A DNA stretch of 64,000 nt from Liolophura sinensis (lineage: Eukaryota; Mollusca; Polyplacophora; Chitonida; Chitonidae): contig NC_088303.1 in NCBI RefSeq assembly GCF_032854445.1, positions 22,761,501 to 22,825,500 on the forward strand, read 5' to 3'. Below are positions 44,520 through 56,910 of this stretch, piece by piece. Each line of letters starts with the position of its first letter. Position 1 is the first letter of the stretch. The position numbers and the translations under genes are program-made. The notes below the pieces were generated by a model, which saw only the letters and a list, made by a program, of their open reading frames with translations, searched no databases and was not told the origin of the DNA.

Positions 44520-45305
44520 GTGAGCCTTGGTAAATGAATAAAGAGTGCTATACAGGATCTCATAAACCTTAACCTATTGACAAGTAATGTCAGACAAGAT
44601 CATATGAACCTTAGCCAATGGACATGTGATATCATGCAAGATCCTGCGAACCTTAGCCAATGGACATGTGATATCATGCAAGATCCTGTGAACCTTAGCC
44701 AATGAACAATACACGTCAGACTATGCCATATGAACCATTGGCGATATACAAGGGATATAATAAAAAAAAAATCGCATGATCCTTAACCAATGTATAAGAC
44801 ACATCAGACAAGATTCTTAAGGTGAACCTTAACCAGTGGACAACAAACAGTGCAAAACTATATGAACCATAGCAAATAGACAAGAAAAATCAGACAAGGT
44901 CGCATAAACCCTAGCCAGTGAACAAGTCACATCAGACAAGACCATATAAATCATAGTAAATGTACACGGAATATCACGAAACACCCTATAAACATTAGCT
45001 AATTAATGAAAAAGAGTATTAAGTTCAGGCCATCAGCCGACAAAACAATATCCAAAGCCAAAATCCCTCAAATCTGTTACATCCATAATAATATCATTAT
45101 CTCTAAAAATACAAATGTATATGTATATAATTTTACCGGCAGGTAGTAACCTGGGAATAAAAGTAGTCAGGAGTTCCAAATGCTGTCTGACAGACATGAG
45201 TCTTAACCTGCTGACAAGGGATACTTCATTTATATACCTGATCGTTGTTAAACGCCATACTAGACAAGGGATATCAGAGATGATCCTATGAACTTTAAAC
45301 CACCG
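44520..45305. repeat. Degenerate 42-bp minisatellite in Wnt4 intron
   Basis: The two best copies are an exact 42-bp period (GAACCTTAGCCAATGGACAT then GTGATATCATGCAAGATCCT) at 44606-44690. Older copies with AACCTTAACCAGTGGACAA, CAGACAAGATC and similar blocks extend on both sides with irregular spacing. Confidence 0.8.
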
Positions 45306-47037
45306 GACGGGCAAAATGAGACCACGTGGTCCCTACCGGCTACTGCACAACTGGTAGATCACATGATTAACGTAAAAAAACCACGTGGTAACCTCACTAA
45401 CCATTTGACATGCGAAAAGGCTTTTCTTGAAACATAATCCATAATGGCATTTATAGTTTGTGCCTTTAGAATAAAAGCGCCTTGGTGTACACCCGCTTTA
45501 ACGTAATAGAATGATCTGTTATAATACTAGAAACATAATGCATACTAGTAATAGTTTTTAATATTTGAAATTTATAAGTTAGGTATGGGGATCATTAGCC
45601 TAATGAACTGTAGACAAGAATGTAATATGACATTAACAGCCGCCTGTCAGAAGAGTAGTTCATCACTCCTGCCGAGTTAAGCCTCAAAGTTGTACGGTCC
45701 TAAAATTCCCTGTGGCAAGGTCAATGGGTTCATTTTGCATTGTTCCGTGCTTAGCAAATGGCAGGATGACGAATGACGGAACATCTGTGTAGTATTTTCT
45801 GGTAAAGTCGACATGCCAATTACACTCACATTGGTTCACATTTTGTTTCTCAGAACAAAGAGCAAAGGCATGGTGAATGTAAGTATCCATGTAACCCGAG
45901 AGTGCCATCCTTGTTAAACCATTCCAAAGATCAGTCTTCTAGATACGTATTTAATTCAACAATCCTTCTAACTTAACTGGTACTAAGACTTATAACTATG
46001 TAGAATTTCTTCGTAATTTGAATCAGAAAATGATAAATAACGTTTGGTTAAGAGACCAAATTGTAAAATCATGCTGTAACTGATTTAATTGGGATTTTGT
46101 TTGTCAGACAATTTAGTTGCGCATAAAGACTTTTAAATCATGTTACTTTTACAAATAAATCCTCAAATATCAGATGTTGATTATTAAGTCAGAGTTATTT
46201 GACGACCAAAATAAATCAGAAAAGAAACCTGCTGTCTGTTTCACACAGATGTACTGAATTAGTACACTTTTAGACAATTAAAATCAGTTTACGGTTTGAC
46301 GCATGACAATTGATGGAGGTCCATACCACTGTCATGTAAGCGCTGTACGGTAACCGTAGTAAATTTGAGTTACTGCAGGCTTTGGGCGATGATAAATTTC
46401 CAGCCATGGAGATATATGGAGCACGAATGGTTCCAGCATAGCAAAGAACGTTTCGCATTCCTGACCATTACCGGGAGCTCTAGGTTTCCGAGCTGACACT
46501 ATGCTTTGATAAATCTCCCAGTGAAAATGGACCGAGTTGCATCAGGTGCACGTCGTTACCTCACACATTGGCCCTGGTGAGTCTTAAGGAGTTCCCACCT
46601 CAGTCAAGTGAAGCACTGCTTTTAAACAAACGAATGCAAACTTTCAAAAAAACATTGTTGAGTCACACTGAAAATCTACACACTGATGATTAGGGTTGAA
46701 GACGACAGCTTCGTTCCGTTTGTCATCACTTTATGACCCATTGATTACGCAACATAATGCCCCTACTAAACCTCTCACCTTGCTGTAGCTGATCTCTGCA
46801 TATTTTTTTAATTTCCACACTAAAAAGAAACAATGTACACCAACATTGAGTTGTTATGGCTTCCTGTATTCTGTAAATAGTTTTTAATTCATGATATATA
46901 TCAAATGTCCTGACACTGGTTGTGTGCTATTTTTATGCTTTTCTTTTACGACTTAAAAATGTTCCCAAGATCGTATCTATTACTGATGGGATGCCGATAT
47001 CCTATCAGCAGACGGTACCGGGTTAGGCTGCGCAGTG

Positions 47038-47250
47038 TGACGTCATCGCCCATTTTCCCTCCCAATAGAAACTAATATGTCTAGTTAATTCAACTATCTA
47101 GAAATTTATTGAAACATCACCTCTGCGCTGCGATTGGGTAAATGCATATAAATCACCGCAAGACGCTCGGAGAAATTTCACACTCCCTAACTTACTCTCA
47201 ATTCTCATGGTGTAGTTTGGAGAAGACGGCTAGTCGCCAATAGGCAGGGT
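47038..47250 (+). promoter_or_regulatory. Promoter-like cluster inside the Wnt4 intron
   Basis: A perfect CRE palindrome TGACGTCA (47038-47045), an inverted CCAAT box ATTGG (47133-47137), ATGCATAT and a TATAAAT (47147-47153) occur in order on the + strand. About 95 bp later a CAGGGTGAGTGAG could act as a splice donor (GT at 47249). This would be antisense to Wnt4. No downstream coding exon could be assigned, so it may be a non-coding transcript start or chance. Confidence 0.3.
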
Positions 47251-49481
47251 GAGTGAGTAAGCGACATCATTTCTCTCATATCTGCCCGATGAGGTCTTAA
47301 CGATGATAGATGGAGGAACCCAATTGGCCGCACTGTGCTCACCACGGACACAACGTGAAAATTTACGGCCCCACTTTTGGCTTTAAGGAATTTACACCAT
47401 GCTGTTTATGTTGGTTTCGGCTACGATTAGACAAATGGCTTACAGAATCGACTCTGGAAACCTACGCAGGAAACCCTTCAAAACTGTACATTGACTAAGA
47501 CATCTACCTCTAATGGATAGTTAATATCTTGTTTTGAAAAACAACAGCTGAAATCCCCAGGTGACCTGACTTGATGACGCTTATAATGTAGAGAGGGGAA
47601 GCAAGAAGTAAGACTTTGGCTGGCTTTTCAAAGAACCGGGCCTTAATTGGAAAAGGAATTTGTAGATTCTCGAGGGGCCATTGCCCACCCGTAAAACTGA
47701 TCGCCTTTGTAGAAGTGAAAACATTTTGGAATATGACGTGAAACAACAGCCAATAAATAAATATATTTTCAACGTATCTTTACAAGTGCAATATGTTGTA
47801 AGCCATTATAAGGATATTCCCAGGATGCTTTATGATTTTTTTTACAAATAGATATAATCTAAAGTCAGAGGTACGGGTGTCACAGAGGGGTCGATGTGCT
47901 TGTACCGGACCCCCTCTCGGGCTGTTGTCAGCTGTGGGTGTCGGATGTAGAGACCGGAGATCGCCCGCCGGGGAGAAGTTAGCAGCCAGGATTGCTGGAA
48001 CACCTGGAGGTACCGTTATCTGGAGAAAGTGACTGCTATGATAACCCTATATGTCTGCGAGGATGTGAGCCTACGTACATATATGATGTGAACTGTTATG
48101 TCTTATTTATGCCGGCAGTTTACCACAAACCAAGGAAGCTCTTTTCATCGTGTACTCTTCCGAAATAGCTATAGGAATACGTCTTCATTCAAGTCTTAGT
48201 TGATTTCTCGTCTCCGGGTTTCGTTAATAAATAGTAATAACAGCTGTCGTGGAAGGTAAAAAGCAAGCTTTTTGTACTGACTGTGCATGTGAACATTTGA
48301 GTAAAAGATTACGTCATGCTACAGAGACGATTGCAATCCATCCGCGTCACTTGTGTGTGTATATATATACTGCTGGAAACGAAACTGGAGTCAAGCGATG
48401 TTTGGCTTGTTATCCCTATAGTACCGACTATATCTGACAAAGTCATCAGAAAGTATATTCCAGGATTCTATGGAATTACAAAACAAATCACTAACTAGAA
48501 AAGTACAATTATTTCAAGACACCAAACACCATGTTTAAGCCAAAATTAACTATTTATCTTGCGTTTTTTAAACATGCAGTATCTGTGTACAGGCCACCTT
48601 GTCCACACTGTAGCGAAATGGCACTTCGGGGGTGTTCACCGAGTTCCGAGCAAGATCAACTATGACGTAAAAAAAAATCGACCGTCGACTTAAAATATGC
48701 ATAATATAGAGGGGTAATTAACAAGTATAAAAATACTCCCAAAATGAAAATTTTTTAACAAAAATTCCGTGGCACAATTTTCTACATTTGGGCATAGAAA
48801 CATAATCTTTGTTTTATAGTTCCTTTTCATGTATCCTTTAAGTTCGTTATCAAAAAGTAGATATCTCGCGTCATGTATGTAAGGAGTTGCCAAACAGCAA
48901 ATCTTAATTTACGTTTATTTAAATAAATCTGAAACCTAATTTGCTAAGACGACGCTTCATCTTCAGGCCTTGGACTATCATAAACAAGCCTGATAATGTG
49001 ATAAATACAACAAAGTCTAAGAGAGCCGGGCTCAGCACAGCGCCCTGTTTGTTGCCAATGGAAGCGCTTCAAGTCACTATATACCCCTGTTGTCATCTGA
49101 AGAAGCCTTCCTCCAGTAGGAGTTGGCCCGCCGGGGGATAACACCACACGCTGATCCCATTAGATACAATGTATCAGTCTCACACACAAATAAACCAGGA
49201 GAAGAGACTTTGATTTATGTCTGTAACTACATCAGACTGATTCCTTCCATCCAGATCTCCCTCACTGCCATCCCAATCTCCCAATGTTAAGTTGCCCAAG
49301 TGTACGCCAAGGAGCCCAATGCAGCCAAAAGGATCAAATTTGCATATCGCCATAGAAATTATAATGATAGTTGAATCAGAAACCCCCAACCGCTTAACTT
49401 ACTAACTTTACTTGTAAGTTTGATTACTTATACTGTGCATATTAGGGACACATACTTGATTACAATCAGTACATTGTGTAC

Positions 49482-49720
49482 AATCTTTGTATATAGTCCG
49501 TATATATCACCCTTATAGTCCGTATATATAACCCTTATATATAGTTCGTATGTATAACCCTTGTATATAGTCCATATATATAATCCTTATGTAAAGTCCG
49601 TATATATAATCCTTATATATAGTTCGTGTATATAATTCTTGTACACGACGTTAAACCCAAGCCTACATATAATAATGCCTGTATATAGTCCGTGTATATA
49701 ATACTTGCATATGTATATGT
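49482..49720. repeat. 26-bp minisatellite in Wnt4 intron
   Basis: The unit is TATAGTCCGTATATATAACC then CTTATA, with successive AGTCCG/AGTTCG blocks at 49495, 49517, 49543, 49569, 49595 and 49621. Diverged copies follow to about 49720. Confidence 0.88.
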
Positions 49721-50721
49721 CTGTCTCGTCTCACATCCACAGCACCTGAGAGTTTCACTTTAATACCTTCAACTGTCGGATGAGAATGAAAGAACTTGCG
49801 GCGCTGTGTGTTGTTTGTACGACATATCATCACAAACCACTGCTTTTATCCAACCTGAAGAATTCAGCCCTTGATTCGAACCAGGCACTGGGCGTTCGTT
49901 TTAGTCGTTTACATTCCAATCTGTAAGTATCCTCTAGTGGGTTTTATGCTCGATATTTACCAAGCCCCATGAATGCGAAATTCTGTGTTCTTTTCCCTGT
50001 TGCGATGTCGGGGACATCAGCGTGTGTATGTTATTCCGCATAGCACAACATTCCCCCTGTATGCCGCCTTGTATCCACACCAACACACCCTTTGGTTTAA
50101 TAACACCATCTCTTATGATCCCACCTATAGAGATATTCAACACAAGGCTGTAGAAACATCGGTAGACAAAAACAGGCAGTCGTTTATCTGACTCATAAGT
50201 CTTGTCTCAGCTCGTATATATGTTTTAAAGTACATGTAGGTGCACTCTAAATAGATATTTATCAGTCTCACGGACCCGCGTCTTAATAAAAGGATCTGTT
50301 CGTAGAGATTCGTGTAGTCGTACATGCAGATAGATGGATTAACATTCTGTCAATCACGCCAGGAATTCAGATGAATTCAGGCACCAATACACTACGCACG
50401 CGTTCGACAAAATAAAAACAAAATCAAATCCAAATATCAGTTATGTATAAAAAAAAATGTTACCTCAAGAATTCAGTATGTAAAATTATTATGTGCATTG
50501 TTTAACTGACACAGATTTTGATGGGAGGAGTCATTGAATAGCTTATTTGTAGCAGGAAATTAACAACAACCAGATCAAAGTGGATGTGAATGAAGTAACA
50601 ATTGCCTTTATATGCATGTCTGTATATGCATGCATATTTATAAACATACATATTCGCGGGTGTGGCTCAGTTAGGGCTGGAGTTACACCATAGCCCTGGC
50701 CTTAGCCCCCCTCACTTCCTC

Positions 50722-50744
50722 CTTCACCCCCACCCCCACCCCCG
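50722..50744. repeat. C-rich tract, G-quadruplex candidate on the minus strand
   Basis: CACCCCCACCCCCACCCCCG gives at least three G5 runs with one-base loops on the minus (Wnt4 coding) strand, and a CCCCCC run just upstream supplies a fourth. Intronic location. Confidence 0.5.
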
Positions 50745-52631
50745 TTTTCGACAACTCTTAGTTTCTCTCACACCCATACAAGCTAAGATGATATTCCCAT
50801 CAGCCCACAGTTAGTTACAGGCATCATCCTTGTTTGTTTACGAGTGTTTATATACACATAACAGATACACTTTCCATGCATTCTGGGAATGCATGACGTA
50901 CGATTTATGGACGTCAAAGCACATCTCTGCCACAGACAAGGATATCTGTTGTAAGCAGGCTGCTCTTGTAGTGGAAGTCAAAGATGTGAGACGCAGAAGT
51001 GAAAGACGCTGTATTCACCTCAGCCGCTTACTAGGCTGTTTGCCGATTTTTTGACTTCGTGATTTATTTTTAAATCAATGCCCAGCTTGTAAATTATTTC
51101 ATACTTTCTTTACTGACTTATTTTATCTATGGAGTTATATTATTTTATCTATGTACTGAATATATCAATTGCTTTATACCTGAATGCGCGGATAAATTAA
51201 CGTTTGAATGACGAACGAATCCATCTGTAAACTGTTGGAAAATAGATTGGTAAGGTTATAGCTGGGTGGATGTTTGATCGTGAATTTGGTTGAAATGACC
51301 GATTTTAGACTGATCTAATGAATTTTCTCTCCGTGTATGACATGGTTGACTTGTACTTGCTTGTGTGGAGAAAGTAATATACTTTACAGTTTTACTGTCC
51401 ACATCCCTCGAATTTGACTGCAATAGTTTAAAACATTGTGGGCTTGAAATGCTGAATTTTCGCTTTGCTTTTTGATGCATTGTTTCCGTTCAAAAAGTTT
51501 ACATTGTTTACGAAGTTACAACATGAACAGTACCGTGAATCAATGTGCATGCGCCACCTGAAAGTTGACTAGGTAGCGGGCTGTACATGTACCTGGCGGA
51601 ACCCTGTGGTGTGTAACAGCTGACAGTGACATACAACCCACACAGTCATCTGTACATGCCCGCGATAACATCATGGCCTGTTTGTTACAGTAACGCCACA
51701 GCGTTCCAGCCGCATAAACCACCTTGTTGCTAAAGCCATCAATTTTTACACACACAAACATACCCGTCCATCATTAGCTCAGTCAGTGTATTTTAACATG
51801 CACTTTCCTCAGCACTCTATCTTTCGCCTCCTGCTCAAGTCCTGTTTTTCTACTCTTCCCAAAACGTGGGCTTGACACCGGAAAAAGTATCAAGTAGCTT
51901 CTGAATGGGGACTGACTTCCAATGACCTATCACAGACGTGTTAACAAAATACAAAAGCTATCAATCTGTCAGTACCTGCTATTGGTGGAAAATTAATGCC
52001 AAGGGCCTCTGTCACAGATACCGGCGTTTAGAAAATAAACAATGGCGGAGTGACATTATTTCTGCATTCGAACAAAACCTGGCACTTTCGGCTGACTATG
52101 TGCAGACACCGGCGGCAACAAGCTTAATGTTCTCACCCGCATACCACTGCATTAACTGGCTTCTCGGTGCACAAATAAATACATCAGAGAAGAATGGCTT
52201 TACCGGAAATGTTCAAAACATTAAGAAAACCAAGTGTTACCTGGTAAATAAGAATTTAGTTGTAAAAAAGACAAGGTGTGGCCCCTTGGAATAGAGGATA
52301 TCAGAGACCAATGTTGACGCACATAACTTTCAAATAAACCAAAATTGTGACATTTAGCGCTTTGTATGGAAGTTCGTGATAAGCACTTTAAGTCGGAGCT
52401 GGAGACCAACATGTTGAGGTAATTTACAATGCCACAATGAATGTTCTTTATTTTTATAAATCACTGGAAATAAGGGTTAAATACATGCAAGCTGCGGAAG
52501 CTGCACCGACTATTGTGTAGTACATTTCCTTCTATTAGAACGGAATTGGTAATTCATTAATATCACATAACACATTTCAAATTATGATAAGAGTTCTTCT
52601 AATTGGTGTCTAAAAAATCTGATTGCTGTCA

Positions 52632-52938
52632 ATACAACTGAACTGTCAGGTTTCGCTGAATAGCCTAGTATCACAAAATAGCCAGCTATCGCTAAATGGC
52701 CAGCTATCACTAAATGGCCAGGTGTCATTGAACTGTCAGGTATCACTCAATAGCCAGGTACAACTAAATGACCAGGTGTCATTGAACTGTCAGATATCAC
52801 CGAATAGCCAGGTATCACTCAATAGCCAGTTATCACTGACCAACCAGGTATCACTGAATAACCATTTATCTCTGAATAGCCAGGTATCACTGAATAGTCA
52901 GGTATCAGTAAATAGGCAGATATCACTCAATAGTCATA
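52632..52938. repeat. 18-bp minisatellite, about 17 copies
   Basis: The unit is CAGGTATCACTGAATAGC with many variants. It reads as six-residue repeats (QVSLNS) on the + strand, producing a false open frame of 114 codons within the Wnt4 intron. Confidence 0.92.
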
Positions 52939-52997
52939 GAGGTATCATTGTAACATTTTTATCGTAAATTGAATAAAGCATCGATTTTGCGTGAAAC

Positions 52998-53415
52998 GTG
53001 ATACTCAGTTGGTTTATTACACGAGGCACTCAGCTGAATTGTTAGCCGCAACATACTCAGATGATTTATTACACGCAGTATGCAGCTGACTTATTAAATG
53101 TGGTACTCAACTGAATTATTAACCGTGATATACTCATATGATTTAATACACGCAGTATGCAGCTGACTTATTAAATGTCGTACTCAACTGAATTATTAAC
53201 CGTGATATACTCATATGATTTATTACATGCAGTATGCAGCTGACTTATTAAATGTGGTACTCAACTGAATTATTAACCGTGATATACTCATATGATTTAT
53301 TACATGCAGTATGCAGCTGACTTATTAAACGCGGCACCCACATGACTTATTAGACGCGGTACTCATCTGACTAACCACACGCAATACTCAACTGATTTAT
53401 TAAACGTGGCATTCA
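52998..53415. repeat. Minisatellite with 77-bp higher-order unit
   Basis: Basic units of about 25-27 bp (TACTCAACTGAATTATTAAC type) are organised as triplets. The block starting TACTCATATGATTTA recurs at 53131, 53208 and 53285, exactly 77 bp apart. Units become irregular at both ends. It lies 60 bp after the 18-bp array. Confidence 0.9.
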
Positions 53416-54811
53416 CATCAAAGTGAAGAGGTAGGTTAGCGTTAGTCAATTCACATGCTTGCTGAATTTCTGCTCTTTTTCGTTAAGGGTAAATAAACAA
53501 TGACCATTCAGATGCCTACAAGCTACCGTGACAAAAATCAAACGTGTTACTAACTTCTCAACTGCTTTCTTTGAATTAAAATAAAATGGCCTTAGGGGTT
53601 GAGGCAATGCAACTGCATGCTGACATATATGTGATATAAAAACAAGGGTTAAACACATTGGAGTTAAACCCGCGGATCGAGCGTGTGGCTAAACTGAGGA
53701 CTGGTGGGTTTTATAAATGCGCTAACTCCTTCGTGTCGTTCATATCCGGCCCTATACCCCAATTCAAACATCTATCATCGAGCTGAGATATCTAGATATC
53801 TATTCGAATAGCTACAGCCAACAGGCAATGTCACTTCTTAAGGAGAGTACCGCTTCACCCAGCCAGAGCTTATAGCCTCGTCAACTTATTCTCATCTGGG
53901 TAAACTTGATGGCGGCTTAAGCTGATCGTCCCAAGGATCTGCTGTGTCAAAGCAGGCTTTTCAAAGGAGATTAGCGATGGGTTAACGGGAAGGCGTACTG
54001 CCCACATTGGCCTTCCCTCCATTGTGTCTCCCCAGCGATCCCCATACCTGTCCTACCCGTACCCACGCTATTCCCTCACTCTCAACGCTACCTCACAACT
54101 CTCGCTCAGCTCGCAGACTCCAAAGATTATCCGGAACGTGATGTTTACGTCGATGAGATTCGGCTATTATTTTATAGGAATTCCCTTACTCGTTTCCTTC
54201 TCAAATTGAAGGAGTCTTAGTGTCGAACTACAAATCAGCTCATGAAGCAGAGGACATCTTGACTTTTGTACATGATTTACGCGGCATCTGCCATGTGATG
54301 ACATGAAACCGCATGGCAACAAACGGGCGCTGCTTCAGCTATGTTGCCTCCTATCTAACTCCCTTTTTATTTTCCTCCGAACACGTCAATAGTTTGTGGT
54401 CAATTTGCCCAGTTCTTTTGTTAGAACGTCGGGTCTCAGAGACATGACAATGAACGAATGCCTTCTTAATCCGGGTGTTAGGTCAAGAAAACCAAGCAAC
54501 TTGGCAAGTTCGTGCTAAATGTGTTTCGCAAGAATGAAACCATCGTGGATGAACGTAACAGTGACTTGAAGGCTCAAAGAACAATGAGACAGTATGTAGG
54601 TTGTGAGATCTGAGTTAGCAATGTATAAAGTAAATCATTCACATAATTAACTCTTTGTGTCTCCCATGCCACGTGCATGGTTGATTATTTGACTACTGAG
54701 TAAATATCTTACAAAATGTAACAAAATAACTAACGGTACTGAGAGCCTGATTTGTCAAGTAATTAGATCACTGAAGTGAGCGGTCGTATATATCTGCAAG
54801 TTCATCATACT

Positions 54812-54842
54812 CACCCCCCTCCCCCCCCCCCCCACACACACA
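54812..54842. repeat. C/CA simple repeat
   Basis: A run of about 25 C interrupted by one T, followed by (CA)n. A similar G run occurs at 55260-55272 and C runs at 62913-62933. Confidence 0.9.
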
Positions 54843-56270
54843 AGCTGTCTTTCACATCTACAAATTGAATCAAATGCATATAGCAAATATTCAGACAGCA
54901 GGGACACTCAGATAACAGACCATTTCACACGGTATTCACGTATCAATTGCAACAGTCAGGGGACAATCTTTAAGGCACAATAAAAGTTTTACTTCAATCA
55001 TTGTCGTATATAAGAATGTTGAAACTTAACTAGGGGAAATGTTGTGAAATTGATAGTGAATTGATATTGAAAACTGCGGCTTTGCAATCAAAGTGATGAA
55101 CATAATTTTGATTAAAGAGAACTTATAAAATGACATGGTGCTTGATTTGGTTACTGAAAAAATCTACGCGCCTGATCATTCCTTGATTCTCTTTACATAA
55201 TTCTGCCCTAATTTCTTACTTTATATACTTTCTTACTTGTCCACCGTTTGTTTTTTTTCGGGGGGGGGGGGGAGGAGAAGGGATTGGTCATGCGATTACT
55301 TCTACCGTATCTACCGTATTTGGATCAGTTGTCTGGTACATATTGTAGAATCCAAGCCTGTAGATTTACGCTCCACGTGTCTAGGCTTTTCCTCCAAGAG
55401 AATCGGATGTTCCCCGATTTTCAGCGGTGAGAGAGAGAGACCTGAAGATCTCAGAAATAGCTCCTGTCATCTATCATTGTCTGGGAACTTCCCAAATCGG
55501 GGCCCCGTGCCAGACATCACAAACTATGTATTTTGTCTTTCACTGACATCAATTATCACCCACAGATTATCAGCAATGTGCCTTTTACCTTCCACGCCTC
55601 ACTGTTAGCTATTTTCCATGTTTGTCTTTCATTTATCTATTTATCCAATGATTAATCAAGGTCACTGGCATGGTAAACCGTAGATGATTAACATGGAAAC
55701 GATAAATCTCTGCGAACAGTTCTGGTCTATATACAGAGATGGATTCTTAGACAAAGGGTACCAGACTTACGAGAAGGATGGAGCGCTTTTCGGGTCAAGT
55801 TTTTCTGTCTGTTCTCTTGGCAGAAACTCTGACAGATATCTCTCCAAAAAAATGAGTTTCAAGTTTTCTCGAAACACAGGGTGGAGTGGAGAGTTAGTGT
55901 TAGAGAAAGGGGAGGTTGTGTAGGCTTATACACTCCACAGTTTGTGCTACACAAAATTAGACACTAAGCTACACCTCTGTTTAAATATGTGGCGTCAAAT
56001 GTTTCAGCACACATATAGTCAAGCAATAACACGATTTGTTGTAACATTTATTGATGCATTTGTGCCCTAAATGTGACCTCACCGGAAACACAAACCTATA
56101 TTTAGACCCCTACGAAAATCTGTCATTCGAGTGTGGTAAGCTACATGAATGCACTTGTTGAACGCTATGCTGAAATACCATTCTTTAATGACCTCAGTTT
56201 AATAAAAAACAAAAACACCCATGTACTGTAAAAATGTGAACATGACTAGGTAATAAAAAGTTACACTTAC

Positions 56271-56542
56271 CCTTCGCCCTGCACCATTATTATGTAAATT
56301 CATTAATTGTCTTAGTGATGTTTTGCGTCCCCTTTCTCGTGCATCCACGAAAATCTTTGAAAAAGCAGATCCATATGCAATATTATCTGAGCACCCTGAC
56401 CACTCAAATCCCTGCGAACTCCGTCCCTGAACTGTCCTGTCACAGCCGCATTTCTGGAGCTCTCCTGAGCTACAGGCTCGCGTGACCGCATGTGCCACAC
56501 CTGCTGACGCAATGGCGTGGACAAATGCTGTTTCCCTCGTTC
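56271..56542 (-). CDS. Wnt4: Wnt4 ligand, internal coding exon
   Basis: Internal exon of 272 bp: two bases completing Gly, then 90 codons, ending AGG before GTAAGTG. The peptide runs [20 protein letters not shown], then [28 protein letters not shown] and ending [12 protein letters not shown]. The order TRACS, KCGCD, WSGCSDN and MNLHNN is that of every Wnt ligand; the whole block is closest to Wnt4. The upstream acceptor TGTTGTTAG and the one-base/two-base phase join correctly to the exon at 63867, and the phase-0 donor joins correctly to 42408. Four cysteines are contributed here. No frame disruption is present. Confidence 0.96.
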
Positions 56543-56910
56543 CTAACAACAGAAAAACACTGGATAAAACATTTTTCCCAAATATACAATATAGTAAGAA
56601 AAATGTGCAATAGCTCATGAAAAGAAGAGATTTGCAATCCACAAAACATACAATATGGCATATAGAATATGTAATATCTCACGAATAGAGATTTTTTTAA
56701 TACATCATACAACGAGATTTTGTAACACACAAAACATACAATATGGTATGGCTAATATTTAATACATGTTGAAAACAAGACATTTCCAACACGCAAAATA
56801 TACAATACGTGAAAGACCGGGCATCTGCAATGGAATTAAGCATTGCGATATTGTGAGTTTGGCAGGGGAGAAATTTCAGAACAGAAGTAAAGAGTAATGG
56901 AGTGTTTAAG

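Larger units (their letters stand above)
42409..56270 (-). other. Wnt4 intron (13.9 kb)
   Basis: This intron separates the last two coding exons, with donor AGGGTAAGTG at 56270 and acceptor TTTTTCAG at 42409, phase 0. It contains minisatellites at 44.5-45.3, 49.5-49.7, 52.6-52.9 and 53.0-53.4 kb, several G/C homopolymer tracts, and a promoter-like cluster near 47.04-47.25 kb. No nested gene is firmly supported. Confidence 0.9.

Noticed and set aside
45684-45908. 74-codon minus-strand open frame with a CECNW motif
   Set aside because: Reads plausibly but stands alone in the intron, without splice sites in phase or a recognisable domain.
49640-49672. Fragment GTACACGACGTTAAACCCAA resembling the family B tail
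   Set aside because: About 20 matching bases without any other part of the element; noted only as a possible relic.
52623-52967. 114-codon open frame with QVSLNS repeats
   Set aside because: Produced by the 18-bp minisatellite in the Wnt4 intron.
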